DNA of 20,944 nucleotides from positions 1 to 20,944 of the IMG/VR virus record IMGVR_UViG_3300020428_000119. The stretch is one strand, 5' to 3'. How positions within the stretch are numbered: position 1 is the stretch's first letter; every line of letters starts with the position of its first letter. The DNA is from a virus. Positions 6,907 through 14,264 of the stretch are shown here, in pieces. The notes beneath the pieces were generated by a model that was given only the letters and a program-made list of their open reading frames with translations, was not told the origin of the DNA and did no database searches. A program made the position numbers and the translations under genes.

Positions 6907-7190
6907 ATAGATTAGAAAATCTATTGTATTGTCCTACATGTGGACACAACACTGATAAGGTTTATCAGTGCGCAGAACATGACGGTTGGAAAGAGTTGTT
7001 CTTGTCTAATCAAAAGTTAATTGAATCGCGTGAAACCATAGACAATTATTTAGACAAGCTACAAAAACTTATACAATTTTATGGAAATCAAGAGAACTAT
7101 AAACCAAACGAGTCAGATGACATGTTGGTCATCCATGATAGAGGACAATTAGCACGTAAAATAAAAAAGGAGATTACAGATGGCGTATGA
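6903..7190 (+). CDS. Small zinc-ribbon protein
   Basis: A 95-residue protein with an N-terminal zinc motif Cys10-x2-Cys13 (YCPTCGHN) and Cys23-x2-His26 (QCAEH), followed by a long helix (about 30-65) that may form a coiled coil. The ATG overlaps the upstream stop (ATGA), and its end overlaps the next gene by 11 bp, placing it firmly in the early replication operon. Small zinc-ribbon-plus-helix proteins of phages are often DNA- or partner-binding factors; no specific function can be given. Confidence 0.65.
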   Translation: MNRLENLLYCPTCGHNTDKVYQCAEHDGWKELFLSNQKLIESRETIDNYLDKLQKLIQFYGNQENYKPNESDDMLVIHDRGQLARKIKKEITDGV

Positions 7191-7416
7191 ATATAAAGAG
7201 AGCAGAGGAAGTTTATTTAAAGTAGAAGAAAAAACGCACCCGGAGGGACCGGATTATACAGGCAAGATAAACGTAGGTAATACAATTTTTGATTTAGCGG
7301 GTTGGAAAACTACCGCGAAATCTGGCAAAACATATCTATCTGTTAAGATTAGTCCGGAGTACGATAAGCAAAATGCAAAAAAAAGTAACAACAATGAGGT
7401 GGACTTACCCTTTTAA
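7180..7416 (+). CDS. DUF736-like protein with SSB-type DLPF tail
   Basis: A 78-residue protein. GSLFKVEEKTHPEGPDYTGK (10-29), then a short beta-rich stretch with FDLAGWK and a SGKTYLSVKISPE strand (49-61), match the DUF736-type small beta protein found in phages and mobile elements. After a polar linker (KQNAKKSNNN) it ends in EVDLPF, the form of the SSB C-terminal partner-docking peptide. AGGAG is well spaced before the ATG. It may be a small single-stranded-DNA-binding or SSB-mimicking protein; the DUF itself has no firm function. It shares one base (TAATG) with the next gene. Confidence 0.65.
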   Translation: MAYEYKESRGSLFKVEEKTHPEGPDYTGKINVGNTIFDLAGWKTTAKSGKTYLSVKISPEYDKQNAKKSNNNEVDLPF

Positions 7417-7829
7417 TGCAACTAAAAATTAATCAGGAACAATTCAGGAGTCTTTTGACGCAAGCGCGAAAAGAGTCAGGGAGTGTTGCCCTGAAAGATT
7501 TCGATTTAAATTTAATCGAAGGTCTACAAGGCGAAAATGAACTTGCATTAATTTTAGAAACAATAGAAGTTAAAACAGATTTTGAAACACATCGAACAGG
7601 AAACATTGCAATTGAATATGAGTCGCGCGGTAAACCTTCGGGTATTTCTACCACAAAAGCAAAATATTGGTGTTTCAATCTAAAACAAATGGATGTTATG
7701 ATTTTAATCGAAACAGAAAAATTAAAGGTGATAGCGCGAAAGTATTATCACAACGAATCTAGAAATGTAAAAGGCGGGGACGACAATAGTAGTTCTTTAT
7801 TATTAGTTCCTGTAAAGGATTTGATTTGA
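7416..7829 (+). CDS. Predicted PD-(D/E)XK-type endonuclease
   Basis: A 137-residue protein with a segment I associate with a widespread phage nuclease family: IEVKTDFETHRTGNIAIEYE (about 49-68) then SRGKPSGISTTKAKYW. The Asp and the Glu-x-Glu after TGNIAI would be the metal-binding set of a restriction-endonuclease-like fold; the last part, GGDDNSSSLLLVPVKDLI, is also typical. It is the third predicted nuclease of this type in the operon, consistent with DNA processing during replication or recombination. Function is inferred from motifs only. The start is one base inside the preceding stop, and its own stop is followed by TGATG coupling to the next small gene. Confidence 0.55.
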   Translation: MQLKINQEQFRSLLTQARKESGSVALKDFDLNLIEGLQGENELALILETIEVKTDFETHRTGNIAIEYESRGKPSGISTTKAKYWCFNLKQMDVMILIETEKLKVIARKYYHNESRNVKGGDDNSSSLLLVPVKDLI

Positions 7830-7966
7830 TGGCGCATCATTCTCTACCACGCGAGTCGTTATTGCTATTACTCATCCCGCGTGATTGGTGTGCCATTATT
7901 CTTCGACATGGCTTTAGATACCTCAAAATACACCCCCAATACCCAAATTCTAAGGTCATGTCATAA
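7829..7966 (+). CDS. Small 45-residue protein, unknown
   Basis: A short open frame that exactly fills the gap between two genes: its ATG overlaps the preceding TGA (TGATGG), and its TAA overlaps the next ATG (TAATG). AAGGA (7815-7819) lies nine bases upstream. The product begins MAHHSLPRES, has a hydrophobic run LLLLLIP, then RDWCAIILRHGFRYLKIHPQ. Double coupling and fit are the main evidence; no family is recognised. Confidence 0.5.
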   Translation: MAHHSLPRESLLLLLIPRDWCAIILRHGFRYLKIHPQYPNSKVMS

Positions 7967-8199
7967 TGTTTGTAAGTAAAAAAAAACACGAGAAGATATT
8001 AAAAGAAAAGAAAGTTTTGCATCACAGACAGATTGCGAATGCTTTGCTAATTATACGAAATAGTATGAATAATATATTGGTGGTGTTGGAAAAGTACGAG
8101 AGGAAAGAGTATGGTAGCAGACGCGCGCTAAATGAAATCAGAAAGATTGTTCAGCGCGCACTTACTATCACGAATAACTATTTCAAGATTGAGGACTAA
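7966..8199 (+). CDS. Small basic helical protein, unknown
   Basis: A 77-residue, very Lys/Arg-rich protein predicted to be two or three helices; residues about 1-20 (FVSKKKHEKILKEKKVLHH) are strongly basic. No cysteine motif or membrane segment. Last gene of the rightward early operon, coupled to the preceding small gene by TAATG. It ends five bases before the stop of the convergent leftward operon. A nucleic-acid-binding role is plausible from charge only. Confidence 0.6.
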   Translation: MFVSKKKHEKILKEKKVLHHRQIANALLIIRNSMNNILVVLEKYERKEYGSRRALNEIRKIVQRALTITNNYFKIED

Positions 8200-8219
8200 T
8201 CTTATTAAGCTTTGTCCTC
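8191..8219. repeat. Inverted repeat at the convergent gene junction
   Basis: GAGGAC (8191-8196) and GTCCTC (8214-8219) form a 6-bp stem around a 17-nt loop spanning both stop codons. There is no T-run on either side, so it is not a canonical terminator, but it lies exactly where two operons meet. Confidence 0.3.
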
Positions 8220-8741
8220 TGGTGGTATGCCATGCCATACAGTTTTATACTTTTTAAGTTTATCCCAATCCTCTAATACCGGACTAGGAAACCTAAACTG
8301 TTCTAATAGGCTTGTCATCATCTCCGGCTCTTTATCTTTAACAGGTCCTATTGGTTTTTCAAGTAGTTTACCATCTTTGTCCATTTTATAAGCTACATAT
8401 GTTGCTTTTAAAGCCTCTCTTACATTAACAATAAAGGTACTTTTGTAACTATCAGCACGTGCATCATCGCCCTTTGCTAATTTTTCTGACTCTTTTATAA
8501 ATGTACTACAACAAAGTCGCAAAGGAACAACGTAGTCTTTGTTACATGTATCACAAACATCTCCACCATCTTCAAATTTAGGCGGTAACATTCCTAAGTG
8601 TAACAGTTTATCATCTTTAGTGAAAAGATTCTTTTTGGTTAACTCAACAGAAATAATATGTCCATTGTTTCCAAATGCCCATTCATTATCTTTAAAAGTT
8701 TCTGTTGATTTGCAAAAATCGCATGTAAATGTTGTACTCAT
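8205..8741 (-). CDS. Double-CxxC zinc protein, unknown
   Basis: A 178-residue protein with two zinc knuckles, Cys7-x2-Cys10 (CDFC) and Cys63-x2-Cys66 (CDTC), and a later Cys77-Cys78 pair. The order is that of a zinc ribbon with a long insert between halves. The C-terminal part (about 80-178) is charged and lacks motifs I know. The ATG overlaps the stop of the upstream ADP-ribosyltransferase-like gene (ATGA), with AGGAG upstream, so the two are probably co-produced. It is the last gene of the leftward operon. Confidence 0.65.
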   Translation of the reverse strand: MSTTFTCDFCKSTETFKDNEWAFGNNGHIISVELTKKNLFTKDDKLLHLGMLPPKFEDGGDVCDTCNKDYVVPLRLCCSTFIKESEKLAKGDDARADSYKSTFIVNVREALKATYVAYKMDKDGKLLEKPIGPVKDKEPEMMTSLLEQFRFPSPVLEDWDKLKKYKTVWHGIPPEDKA

Positions 8742-9292
8742 AATAATCTCCTACTTTTATTTTCTAAAGTTCTAGCCGGTAGTTGTGATATCAAACTCCG
8801 TTGCCTAGATGCAGTGATACATTCTTGATTGTAAAAATCTTCATCAAATGTACATTTGCATGAATTTCTTATACAATCATCATCATGTGTTGCAATTATC
8901 TCTTCTTCCCAACATAAATCACTGGGGTTTAAGATTATTTCGTTCTCTCCTCTCGCGTTGATATAAAAAAGAACATCTTCTTTACGAATTTCTCCTTTTT
9001 TTAACATCCAACTTTTTTGGATTGCGCGAAATCTTGTTGCAAACCACGATGCTAGCTTTTTGTTTGTTGACCAAGAAACATTTAAGATATTAGGATTATA
9101 CTTTTGAAAAGATGAACCTCTATATACAGTAATGTATTCCGGTAGTTTATGAAACTCAGCTTTGTCCTCATCTAGATATTGTATTGGAATAGATGAAAAA
9201 AACTCTAAAATATCCTTTTGACTAAAGACCTCTGATGGATTTTCAAGAGTAATATATTCATCAATAACTTTTTTGACATTATTTATGTTCAT
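8738..9292 (-). CDS. Predicted mono-ADP-ribosyltransferase (R-S-E type)
   Basis: A 184-residue protein with the three-part signature of arginine-type ADP-ribosyltransferases in order: Arg58 in ITVYRGS; the Ser-containing strand NVSWSTNKKLASWFATRF (71-88), where SWST followed by A..FA corresponds to the STS motif and helix; and Glu116-x-Glu118 in GENEIIL, the catalytic E-x-E. Such an enzyme would use NAD+ to modify a host or phage protein. The C-terminal tail contains a cysteine group (DCIRNSCKC, 139-147). ATG 9292 has AAGGAG seven bases upstream; an earlier in-frame ATG at 9325 lacks this and runs into the upstream gene. Assignment is by motif pattern, not homology search. Confidence 0.6.
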   Translation of the reverse strand: MNINNVKKVIDEYITLENPSEVFSQKDILEFFSSIPIQYLDEDKAEFHKLPEYITVYRGSSFQKYNPNILNVSWSTNKKLASWFATRFRAIQKSWMLKKGEIRKEDVLFYINARGENEIILNPSDLCWEEEIIATHDDDCIRNSCKCTFDEDFYNQECITASRQRSLISQLPARTLENKSRRLL

Positions 9293-9305
9293 ATAAATAC
9301 TCCTT

Positions 9306-9617
9306 TTAACCAAGTCGCAAGCCATTTGTTAAGACGACTGCATTGCCCACAATATATCTTCGTAATGCAAAGCCGGACTCTAAAGCTATTTTGGTCGCTT
9401 CAAGGTTTGGCTCTAAATCATATAGCCCACCCTCTTCGTTCACAATAAGTTGTCCACCTTTGTATGGTCCCTTTTGCAATCTGATAATTTGTATGAGAGT
9501 ATCTTTGATTGAGTCTTTATCTTTTGATACGACTCTTTGTACTCTATCATACAATTTCTCATCGGTTTTTTTCTTGATATATTTGACAATCGTTTCGCAA
9601 CTACATTCCTGTTTCAT
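9306..9617 (-). CDS. Unknown 103-residue protein
   Basis: Start chosen at ATG 9617, six bases after AAGGAG; an upstream in-frame ATG (9653) overlaps the neighbouring gene and has no ribosome site. The N-terminus has a small cysteine group (KQECSCETI), the middle is helical and basic, and the C-terminal half (GPYKGGQLIVNEEGGLYDLE and following) looks like a compact alpha/beta unit. I do not recognise the family. It lies between the ADP-ribosyltransferase-like gene and another small unknown in the leftward operon. Confidence 0.6.
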   Translation of the reverse strand: MKQECSCETIVKYIKKKTDEKLYDRVQRVVSKDKDSIKDTLIQIIRLQKGPYKGGQLIVNEEGGLYDLEPNLEATKIALESGFALRRYIVGNAVVLTNGLRLG

Positions 9618-9645
9618 TACATACTCCTTTGACAATTTATTAATA

Positions 9646-9936
9646 TTATACATTATTTACCACCGTTTCATCATCTAGCTGACACCAACAATCAGATTCG
9701 CATTCATGTATTGGTGTCGATTCGATTTTGGTGACCGCCTCTTTCCATACATCATCTTCTCCAACATCATCTTCGAACGTGAGTACGTTTATGATGTGTG
9801 CTTGACCAAGAAATGATTTGCCGGAGGTGGTGACCAAATCCATGTGTTCGATACGCGTATTATCAATAGATTTTATCATGTCTATTTTAATATCACGTTT
9901 TCTTGCTATTAGTTTTGCTCTTTCTTTTACTGTCAT
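9646..9936 (-). CDS. Unknown 96-residue acidic protein
   Basis: Starts at ATG 9936 with GGAGG six bases upstream. The N-terminus is basic and helical (TVKERAKLIARKRDIKIDM); the centre is beta-like with an acidic cluster (FEDDVGEDDVWKEA); the C-terminal region has Cys-x3-Cys-x-Cys (HECESDCWCQ), possibly metal-binding. Unknown function. Spacing to the upstream gene is one base. Confidence 0.6.
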   Translation of the reverse strand: MTVKERAKLIARKRDIKIDMIKSIDNTRIEHMDLVTTSGKSFLGQAHIINVLTFEDDVGEDDVWKEAVTKIESTPIHECESDCWCQLDDETVVNNV

Positions 9937-9937
9937 T

Positions 9938-10354
9938 TTATGCCTCCGCTTTCGTTGTTTCTATGTTGTTCATCATTTCGCTTGATACCATATCAGCTTT
10001 TCTACTTTTAACATTATCCATCAGTTTGTCCATTCGCTTATCGTAAGAATGTTCTTTATGCATGCTTTCGATAATTCTGAGCGCGGTCATTCTGATGTAC
10101 TTGAGTATCTCTATGTCGCTCAAACCCATTTCATCAAAGACTCCATTTTTGTGGTCGTCTAAGACTTTCGTCAAAAGTGATGGTATCTTTTGAACAGAAA
10201 GACATTCGTGATGCACAAGTTTGTGTTCATTCAAGTCTAATAACGCGTTTGGGTCCTTTGGATTAACAAAGCCACTGCATATTGGACATTTATCATTTAC
10301 CTCGCATTCGTATTTGATTATTGTGCCTGTATTTTCGTTAGTTGGTTTGCTCAT
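9938..10354 (-). CDS. Zinc-binding protein with helical tail, unknown
   Basis: A 138-residue protein with Cys23-x2-Cys26 (KCPICSGF) and His48-x2-Cys51 (HHEC), a treble-clef-like zinc unit, followed by a helical region about 60-138 rich in Met and charged residues. The ATG has GGAGG upstream, located inside the end of the small membrane protein gene, which it overlaps by 17 bp. Probably a binding or adaptor protein; no family recognised. Confidence 0.6.
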   Translation of the reverse strand: MSKPTNENTGTIIKYECEVNDKCPICSGFVNPKDPNALLDLNEHKLVHHECLSVQKIPSLLTKVLDDHKNGVFDEMGLSDIEILKYIRMTALRIIESMHKEHSYDKRMDKLMDNVKSRKADMVSSEMMNNIETTKAEA

Positions 10355-10520
10355 TACTGAACCTCCTATCTTGGTTGTTGATTTCGCGTTTGATATATCC
10401 GAGAATAATCAAACCTATTTCTCTAAGTGATAGCATGAGTATTGCGCTAAATGCAAACATTGCAAGTAGCATAACACCAATGATTATAAATAGAATCCAA
10501 AATTCGATTTGTAACATCAT
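10338..10520 (-). CDS. Small integral membrane protein
   Basis: A 60-residue protein starting at ATG 10520 (or the next codon, also ATG), with GGAGG five bases upstream; longer in-frame readings lack a ribosome site and run through the neighbouring gene. Residues about 6-32 (FWILFIIIGVMLLAMFAFSA and on) form one long membrane segment or a tight hairpin, and a second hydrophobic patch (IGLIILGYI) is followed by a basic, polar C-terminus. The position-rule suggests a cytoplasmic C-terminus. Unknown role; holin-like function is possible but it sits away from any visible lysis genes. Confidence 0.6.
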   Translation of the reverse strand: MMLQIEFWILFIIIGVMLLAMFAFSAILMLSLREIGLIILGYIKREINNQDRRFSNEQTN

Positions 10521-10533
10521 GTAACCTCCTTGG

Positions 10534-10875
10534 TTAGTATTCGCTTGGAAAAAAGATATGGATTGCTTGACCGCTTGTGAAATCAAGCATTGCCCATATC
10601 TTGCCAAATGGTTTGTAAGTGAATTGGATAAGACCGTCTCCTTCCGGGTGGAATACGCTCGTATCTTTGTCCCATGCATCAAACAATGCTTTGAGTATCA
10701 TATTCACATGAAATTCAAAGCTATCGCTATTTGTCTGTTCTTTGATACCAACAGACAATCGTACAATTAGGTCTGACACGTTGAGTCTTTTGGTTTCTTT
10801 AGCAAGTTGTGTGATGTCTGTAAAGAGTCCATCTTGTACTGCTTGGTCTGCGGTGTATGTAAATACTGTTGTCAT
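10534..10875 (-). CDS. Unknown phage protein, DUF6573-like N-terminus
   Basis: A 113-residue protein. Its start, FTYTADQAVQDGLFTDITQL followed by AKETK, resembles a family common in plasmids and phages (AxAxxDGVLxDVSxxA pattern, DUF6573 as I recall). The C-terminal half has beta-like segments ending GKIWAMLDFTSGQAIHIFFP. AAAGGAA lies before ATG 10875. No function is established for the family; the match is from memory of the pattern. Confidence 0.6.
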   Translation of the reverse strand: MTTVFTYTADQAVQDGLFTDITQLAKETKRLNVSDLIVRLSVGIKEQTNSDSFEFHVNMILKALFDAWDKDTSVFHPEGDGLIQFTYKPFGKIWAMLDFTSGQAIHIFFPSEY

Positions 10876-10897
10876 GTTATTTCCTTTCGTTTGGTTG

Positions 10898-11140
10898 TTA
10901 GTAAGAGTAAGAGATATCTTCGCCTGTATGTTCGATTTCTATGTCGATATCTCCGCTACCCCATTGAAGCACTTTTTCCATTGCACTATTTCGCATTCTT
11001 CTATGGATATCTTCTTTTTCAGCACTATCCATGTTGTCATACCTATCTTGTGAAATCCACTCTTCTTCTCCATTAACACTCATTTCAATAGAAAAAACAC
11101 ACTTAACTAGTTTTTTCTTTTTGGTTTCTTGTTTTTCCAT
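10898..11140 (-). CDS. Small acidic protein, paralogue of its upstream neighbour
   Basis: An 80-residue protein with AGGAG before ATG 11140. After a Lys-rich start it has a beta strand (CVFSIEMSV), then EEEWISQDRYDNMDSAEKED and an amphipathic helix, ending DIEIEHTGEDISY. The same layout occurs in the gene at 11159-11410 (WDKMSERDKED in the middle and EINVHHNGEEIVY at the end). They are therefore probably tandem duplicates that have diverged strongly. Function unknown; small acidic phage proteins are often inhibitors or DNA mimics, which is only a possibility here. Confidence 0.6.
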   Translation of the reverse strand: MEKQETKKKKLVKCVFSIEMSVNGEEEWISQDRYDNMDSAEKEDIHRRMRNSAMEKVLQWGSGDIDIEIEHTGEDISYSY

Positions 11141-11158
11141 GCTTGTCTCCTTTTGTTT

Positions 11159-11410
11159 TTAATAAACTATTTCTTCTCCATTATGATGTACATTTATTTC
11201 GAATTTGTATGCATTATGATTAGATGTATCATATTCTAGTTCATTTTCCCATTCACACATAAAATCCTCTTTATCTCTTTCACTCATCTTATCCCATTCC
11301 TCTTCAGTGATACCTGTATCGAAATTTTGTTCTACACTTTCCAAGTACAGGTATTTATCTACAATTACTGTTTTTTTGCTCTTGCTTTTTGTATTGTCTG
11401 TTTTACTCAT
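11159..11410 (-). CDS. Small acidic protein, paralogue of its downstream neighbour
   Basis: An 83-residue acidic protein, basic only in the first 15 residues. Layout: Lys-rich head, beta strand (VIVDKYLYLESV), GITEEEWDKMSERDKEDFMC, a helix rich in Glu, and a terminal strand EINVHHNGEEIVY. The middle and end align with the protein encoded at 10898-11140. TAGGAG precedes its ATG. The pair lies directly downstream of the AAA+ ATPase and its partner. Function unknown. Confidence 0.6.
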   Translation of the reverse strand: MSKTDNTKSKSKKTVIVDKYLYLESVEQNFDTGITEEEWDKMSERDKEDFMCEWENELEYDTSNHNAYKFEINVHHNGEEIVY

Positions 11411-11423
11411 TTCTAGTCTCCTA

Positions 11424-12446
11424 TTATTTATGTTTATCTAGTATGTTACTTATGACCTTGCTAGGGTCCTCTGTATTGCCGACCAAGTAATCAATGCCGA
11501 CAAATTTTAGTGGGTCGTAGCCCGGAAAATCTTGTTTATAATCCGGTCCGTCTTTTATTTTCATGCTCATGCTTGGGTGCGAGCGACCTAAACTCCAAGC
11601 TAATTTCACCTCTGAAAGATTCATCTTTGGTAGTTCTTTGTTCAACAGAACATTTTGATAAGCTTTCGCCATGAACATTAGTATTCTAAAAAGTCCGCTA
11701 TGTGCTAAACTCATAATTCTATTTTCATCAAAACGCTCTTCTGCGCTTTTTACTTTTACTTTTCGCACACTGCCACCGGGTAAAAAGTTTGCTATATCTT
11801 CATTATTTTTAAATAGATGTACTCCCACAGATGGTTGTATGTAATAAATCTCAGTTGCATGACCACGTTTCTCTAATTCTTGAGCGACTACTGTTGCAAG
11901 TGCGGTAGCCGGAATACTTACATACTCTATTGTTTTAACTCCCGCATTAGCGCCAATAGATACACCCAGTCTTACTTTCTGTCTTTTCGCGCCCCGGTGC
12001 ATCATTGACCAATGCTCCGGCACCCCGGATAAAACTCTATCGATATCTATCTCATCACCAACATCACTGATTCTACGCTTTCGCTTTGCATGATTGATAC
12101 CTACGCCATGAAAGCATTGCGGATTATCAGCAACTAGTTCTTTTTTCGCTTTTTGATACATGCTATTGTAGTAGTCACTAATAAGACCGTACTCTAGATT
12201 ATGTCGTAACTTTTTATAGGATATCGTAGATGCCCAACTATCCGGCATTTTATTATTTAAGAGATAACTGTACAGGTTCCTATAATGCTTTTTCGTTGCA
12301 TCCTCATGTTTTTGCCAGTCAGCACATTCTTTTTCTAACGTTTCTACTAATTCATGGAGCGACTCAAACTCTATCATGCTCACTAATACATCACGTTTAT
12401 TTGTTTTTTGACTGCGATTTTTTATTATCTTTTTATGTAACAACAT
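11424..12446 (-). CDS. Partner protein of the MoxR-type ATPase (VWA-like fold suspected)
   Basis: A 340-residue protein with AGGAGG five bases before its ATG. The N-terminal part (about 25-105) is helical; 121-125 is a basic KRKRR patch; about 131-205 (DEIDIDRVLSGVPEHW, then VRLGVSIGANAGVKTIEYVS, then ELEKRGHATEIYYIQP) recalls the phage proteins that accompany CobS/MoxR ATPases, where a von Willebrand A-like or related Rossmann unit is suspected. The classical DxSxS metal site is not visible. It lies 18 bases downstream of the ATPase, the usual MoxR-VWA pairing. The substrate is unknown. Confidence 0.55.
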   Translation of the reverse strand: MLLHKKIIKNRSQKTNKRDVLVSMIEFESLHELVETLEKECADWQKHEDATKKHYRNLYSYLLNNKMPDSWASTISYKKLRHNLEYGLISDYYNSMYQKAKKELVADNPQCFHGVGINHAKRKRRISDVGDEIDIDRVLSGVPEHWSMMHRGAKRQKVRLGVSIGANAGVKTIEYVSIPATALATVVAQELEKRGHATEIYYIQPSVGVHLFKNNEDIANFLPGGSVRKVKVKSAEERFDENRIMSLAHSGLFRILMFMAKAYQNVLLNKELPKMNLSEVKLAWSLGRSHPSMSMKIKDGPDYKQDFPGYDPLKFVGIDYLVGNTEDPSKVISNILDKHK

Positions 12447-12464
12447 ATATACCTCCTGTATTGT

Positions 12465-13820
12465 TTATGATTGTTGTAACGCTTTTTTCTTTTCTTCTTG
12501 AGTATAGTCGATAAGTACGTTTTTCATCACTTTATCTAAGCTATAACTCTCGCCCTGCATAAGTTGTGCGCCCTGTATAAAAGCACGTGTACTTACGACC
12601 TTGTCTAGGTTGTATTTCTGTACATTCGCACGTAGGTCTGTCAGTGCGGTGAACAATTGCGGTAGTTTAGACGTTACTTTTTTCTCAAAGTCAGTATCGT
12701 AGTCGATAAATGATTTACCGGCTACAAACCTGTCTTTGAATGCTGAGTCTAGCATTTCTCTGACATAGGTCGCACCTTGACCTGTACCGTAACCATTACC
12801 CCACGTGTTTGATGCACAAATGATATGAGCATTCTTATGTCTTGTCGCATAGGGCTTATCTACTCTATTTGGCACTGATACTTTACCATTAGCTAGCGCA
12901 CTATTTAACGTGGTCATAACATTCGCATCTGCATTATCTACCTCGTCAAACAGGAATACTCCGCCATTTTCATAGATATTGATGAAGTCAGTAGATAAGA
13001 ATTGACCCTTGATATTCATGCGACCAAGTACATGTGCCTCGCTCATCCCGGCGGAGCATGATATACTAGCGAATGGTAGGTCCATCGCATTTGATATTTG
13101 ACTCGCCATGAATGTTTTACCAGTACCAGCTGGACCACATAACCATACTTGTTTTAAGGTGCGAAGTTCTCTAAACACTTTTTTATACATTGGATGCACA
13201 TGCTCGCCCTCGATAGTATGGACCTTGCCTTGCTTTTCTATTTTGATTATATGATAATCCGGGGCGCTACCACTACTTTTATCATTCTCTATGCTCTCTA
13301 CTCTATGGTGCAAGTGCATTTGACCGGCTAATAATCCACTATCTCTAGCTTGAGAGCGTTTCATTTCATCCTGTACGCCCTCTAATAGCTTGGTTGGTGC
13401 AATAACTCCAGTTGTAGTCACTAATTCCCAGTCGTCTTTAGCTATTGGTCCGCTTGGGTCGAATAGTTCAGCTAGACCCTTCGCCATTTCTTTGGTCATT
13501 CCATGTAGGTCCTCCATGTGCTTTTCTTTACTCTTACTAGGACTCTCTGATTTTGTTTTAGGACCTTGAGATGGAGTCTCCTCCGGGGCGCTACCTTTTA
13601 GCATGGACTCTAGAGTCTTTTTTGGCTCACTGGTGCTTTGTATCTTGTCAGCTATCTTATCGACCAGTTCGCTTTTAGACATTCTAGACATTGCCTTAGC
13701 TTCGCCCGGAAAGTGCTTTGTGAACAAGGGACCGGATAGACCCTTCTTTCCACGTAGCGGTACCTTTGTGAGTTCGCTTTTTATTACATGCGATGGAATA
13801 CGTTGTTCTTTAATCGCCAT
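12465..13820 (-). CDS. MoxR/CobS-type AAA+ ATPase
   Basis: A 451-residue ATPase. N-terminal 1-100 is basic and flexible with many Ser/Lys; the AAA+ module covers about 205-420: Walker A GPAGTGKT (229-236), Walker B GGVFLFDEVD (286-295, Asp292/Glu293), sensor-1 Asn338 in CASNTWG, and an arginine-finger candidate Arg364 in SAFKDRF. This pattern is that of MoxR/CobS-like proteins, which remodel or load cofactors into partner complexes together with a VWA protein. ATG 13820 has AGGAGG eight bases upstream, lying in the end of the upstream small membrane gene. An in-frame GTG three codons earlier is too close to that site. Confidence 0.85.
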   Translation of the reverse strand: MAIKEQRIPSHVIKSELTKVPLRGKKGLSGPLFTKHFPGEAKAMSRMSKSELVDKIADKIQSTSEPKKTLESMLKGSAPEETPSQGPKTKSESPSKSKEKHMEDLHGMTKEMAKGLAELFDPSGPIAKDDWELVTTTGVIAPTKLLEGVQDEMKRSQARDSGLLAGQMHLHHRVESIENDKSSGSAPDYHIIKIEKQGKVHTIEGEHVHPMYKKVFRELRTLKQVWLCGPAGTGKTFMASQISNAMDLPFASISCSAGMSEAHVLGRMNIKGQFLSTDFINIYENGGVFLFDEVDNADANVMTTLNSALANGKVSVPNRVDKPYATRHKNAHIICASNTWGNGYGTGQGATYVREMLDSAFKDRFVAGKSFIDYDTDFEKKVTSKLPQLFTALTDLRANVQKYNLDKVVSTRAFIQGAQLMQGESYSLDKVMKNVLIDYTQEEKKKALQQS

Positions 13821-13821
13821 T

Positions 13822-13971
13822 TTATACACCTCCTGTATTTGTTATGTTTCCTATGATATATGCTATACCACTAGCTATCGACATAAAGATGAGATAGTAG
13901 ATGGTATACTTTTTTAATAGCGCGTCATTTTTTTTCATTCGCGCTTTGATATAGTGTTTATCGCCTAGCAT
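13822..13971 (-). CDS. Small membrane protein, 49 residues
   Basis: Short open frame with GGAGG seven bases before ATG 13971, ending one base before the ATPase start. The product has a basic N-terminus (MLGDKHYIKARMKKNDALLK) and one membrane segment (about 22-44, YTIYYLIFMSIASGIAYIIG). The positive N-terminus suggests N-in topology. It fills the gap between two operon genes completely and its last codons carry the ribosome site of the ATPase gene, which supports translation. Role unknown; a membrane anchor for the ATPase complex is a guess. Confidence 0.6.
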   Translation of the reverse strand: MLGDKHYIKARMKKNDALLKKYTIYYLIFMSIASGIAYIIGNITNTGGV

Positions 13972-13973
13972 TC

Positions 13974-14264
13974 TTACACCTCCATTTCACGTTGCATAGC
14001 ATCAGTGCTAATTACGACTGTATCCGCGCCAGTTGGTCTGGCTTGAGTCTGGTGCTTAGACGTGGTTGGTGAATATTTATCTTTATTCTCATACCATGTT
14101 TGCTCTATTGGATTGTATATGTACATTGGAAAATGCTTGCCGTATGAATAGACTACATATACTCCATTGGTCCACTGTGCGAACATATTGTTCGCTTTGA
14201 ACTCTTTTTTCATAGTTGTATATCTATATGATTTACTGTTACTTGTTTTATATACATGATTCAT
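13974..14264 (-). CDS. Conserved phage protein, DUF8033-like
   Basis: A 96-residue protein whose central part, VYVVYSYGKHFPMYIYNP (about 35-52) and then WYENKDKYSPTTSKHQTQAR, matches a pattern I recall from many phage hypothetical proteins (SYG-x-HxP, then YSxTTSxH), named DUF8033 if memory is right. No function is known. AGGAG precedes ATG 14264, which overlaps the stop of the 33-residue membrane peptide gene as ATGA. Confidence 0.6.
   Translation of the reverse strand: MNHVYKTSNSKSYRYTTMKKEFKANNMFAQWTNGVYVVYSYGKHFPMYIYNPIEQTWYENKDKYSPTTSKHQTQARPTGADTVVISTDAMQREMEV

Noticed and set aside
8191-8219. Bidirectional factor-independent terminator
   Set aside because: Only a 6-bp stem with a 17-nt loop and no T-run on either strand.
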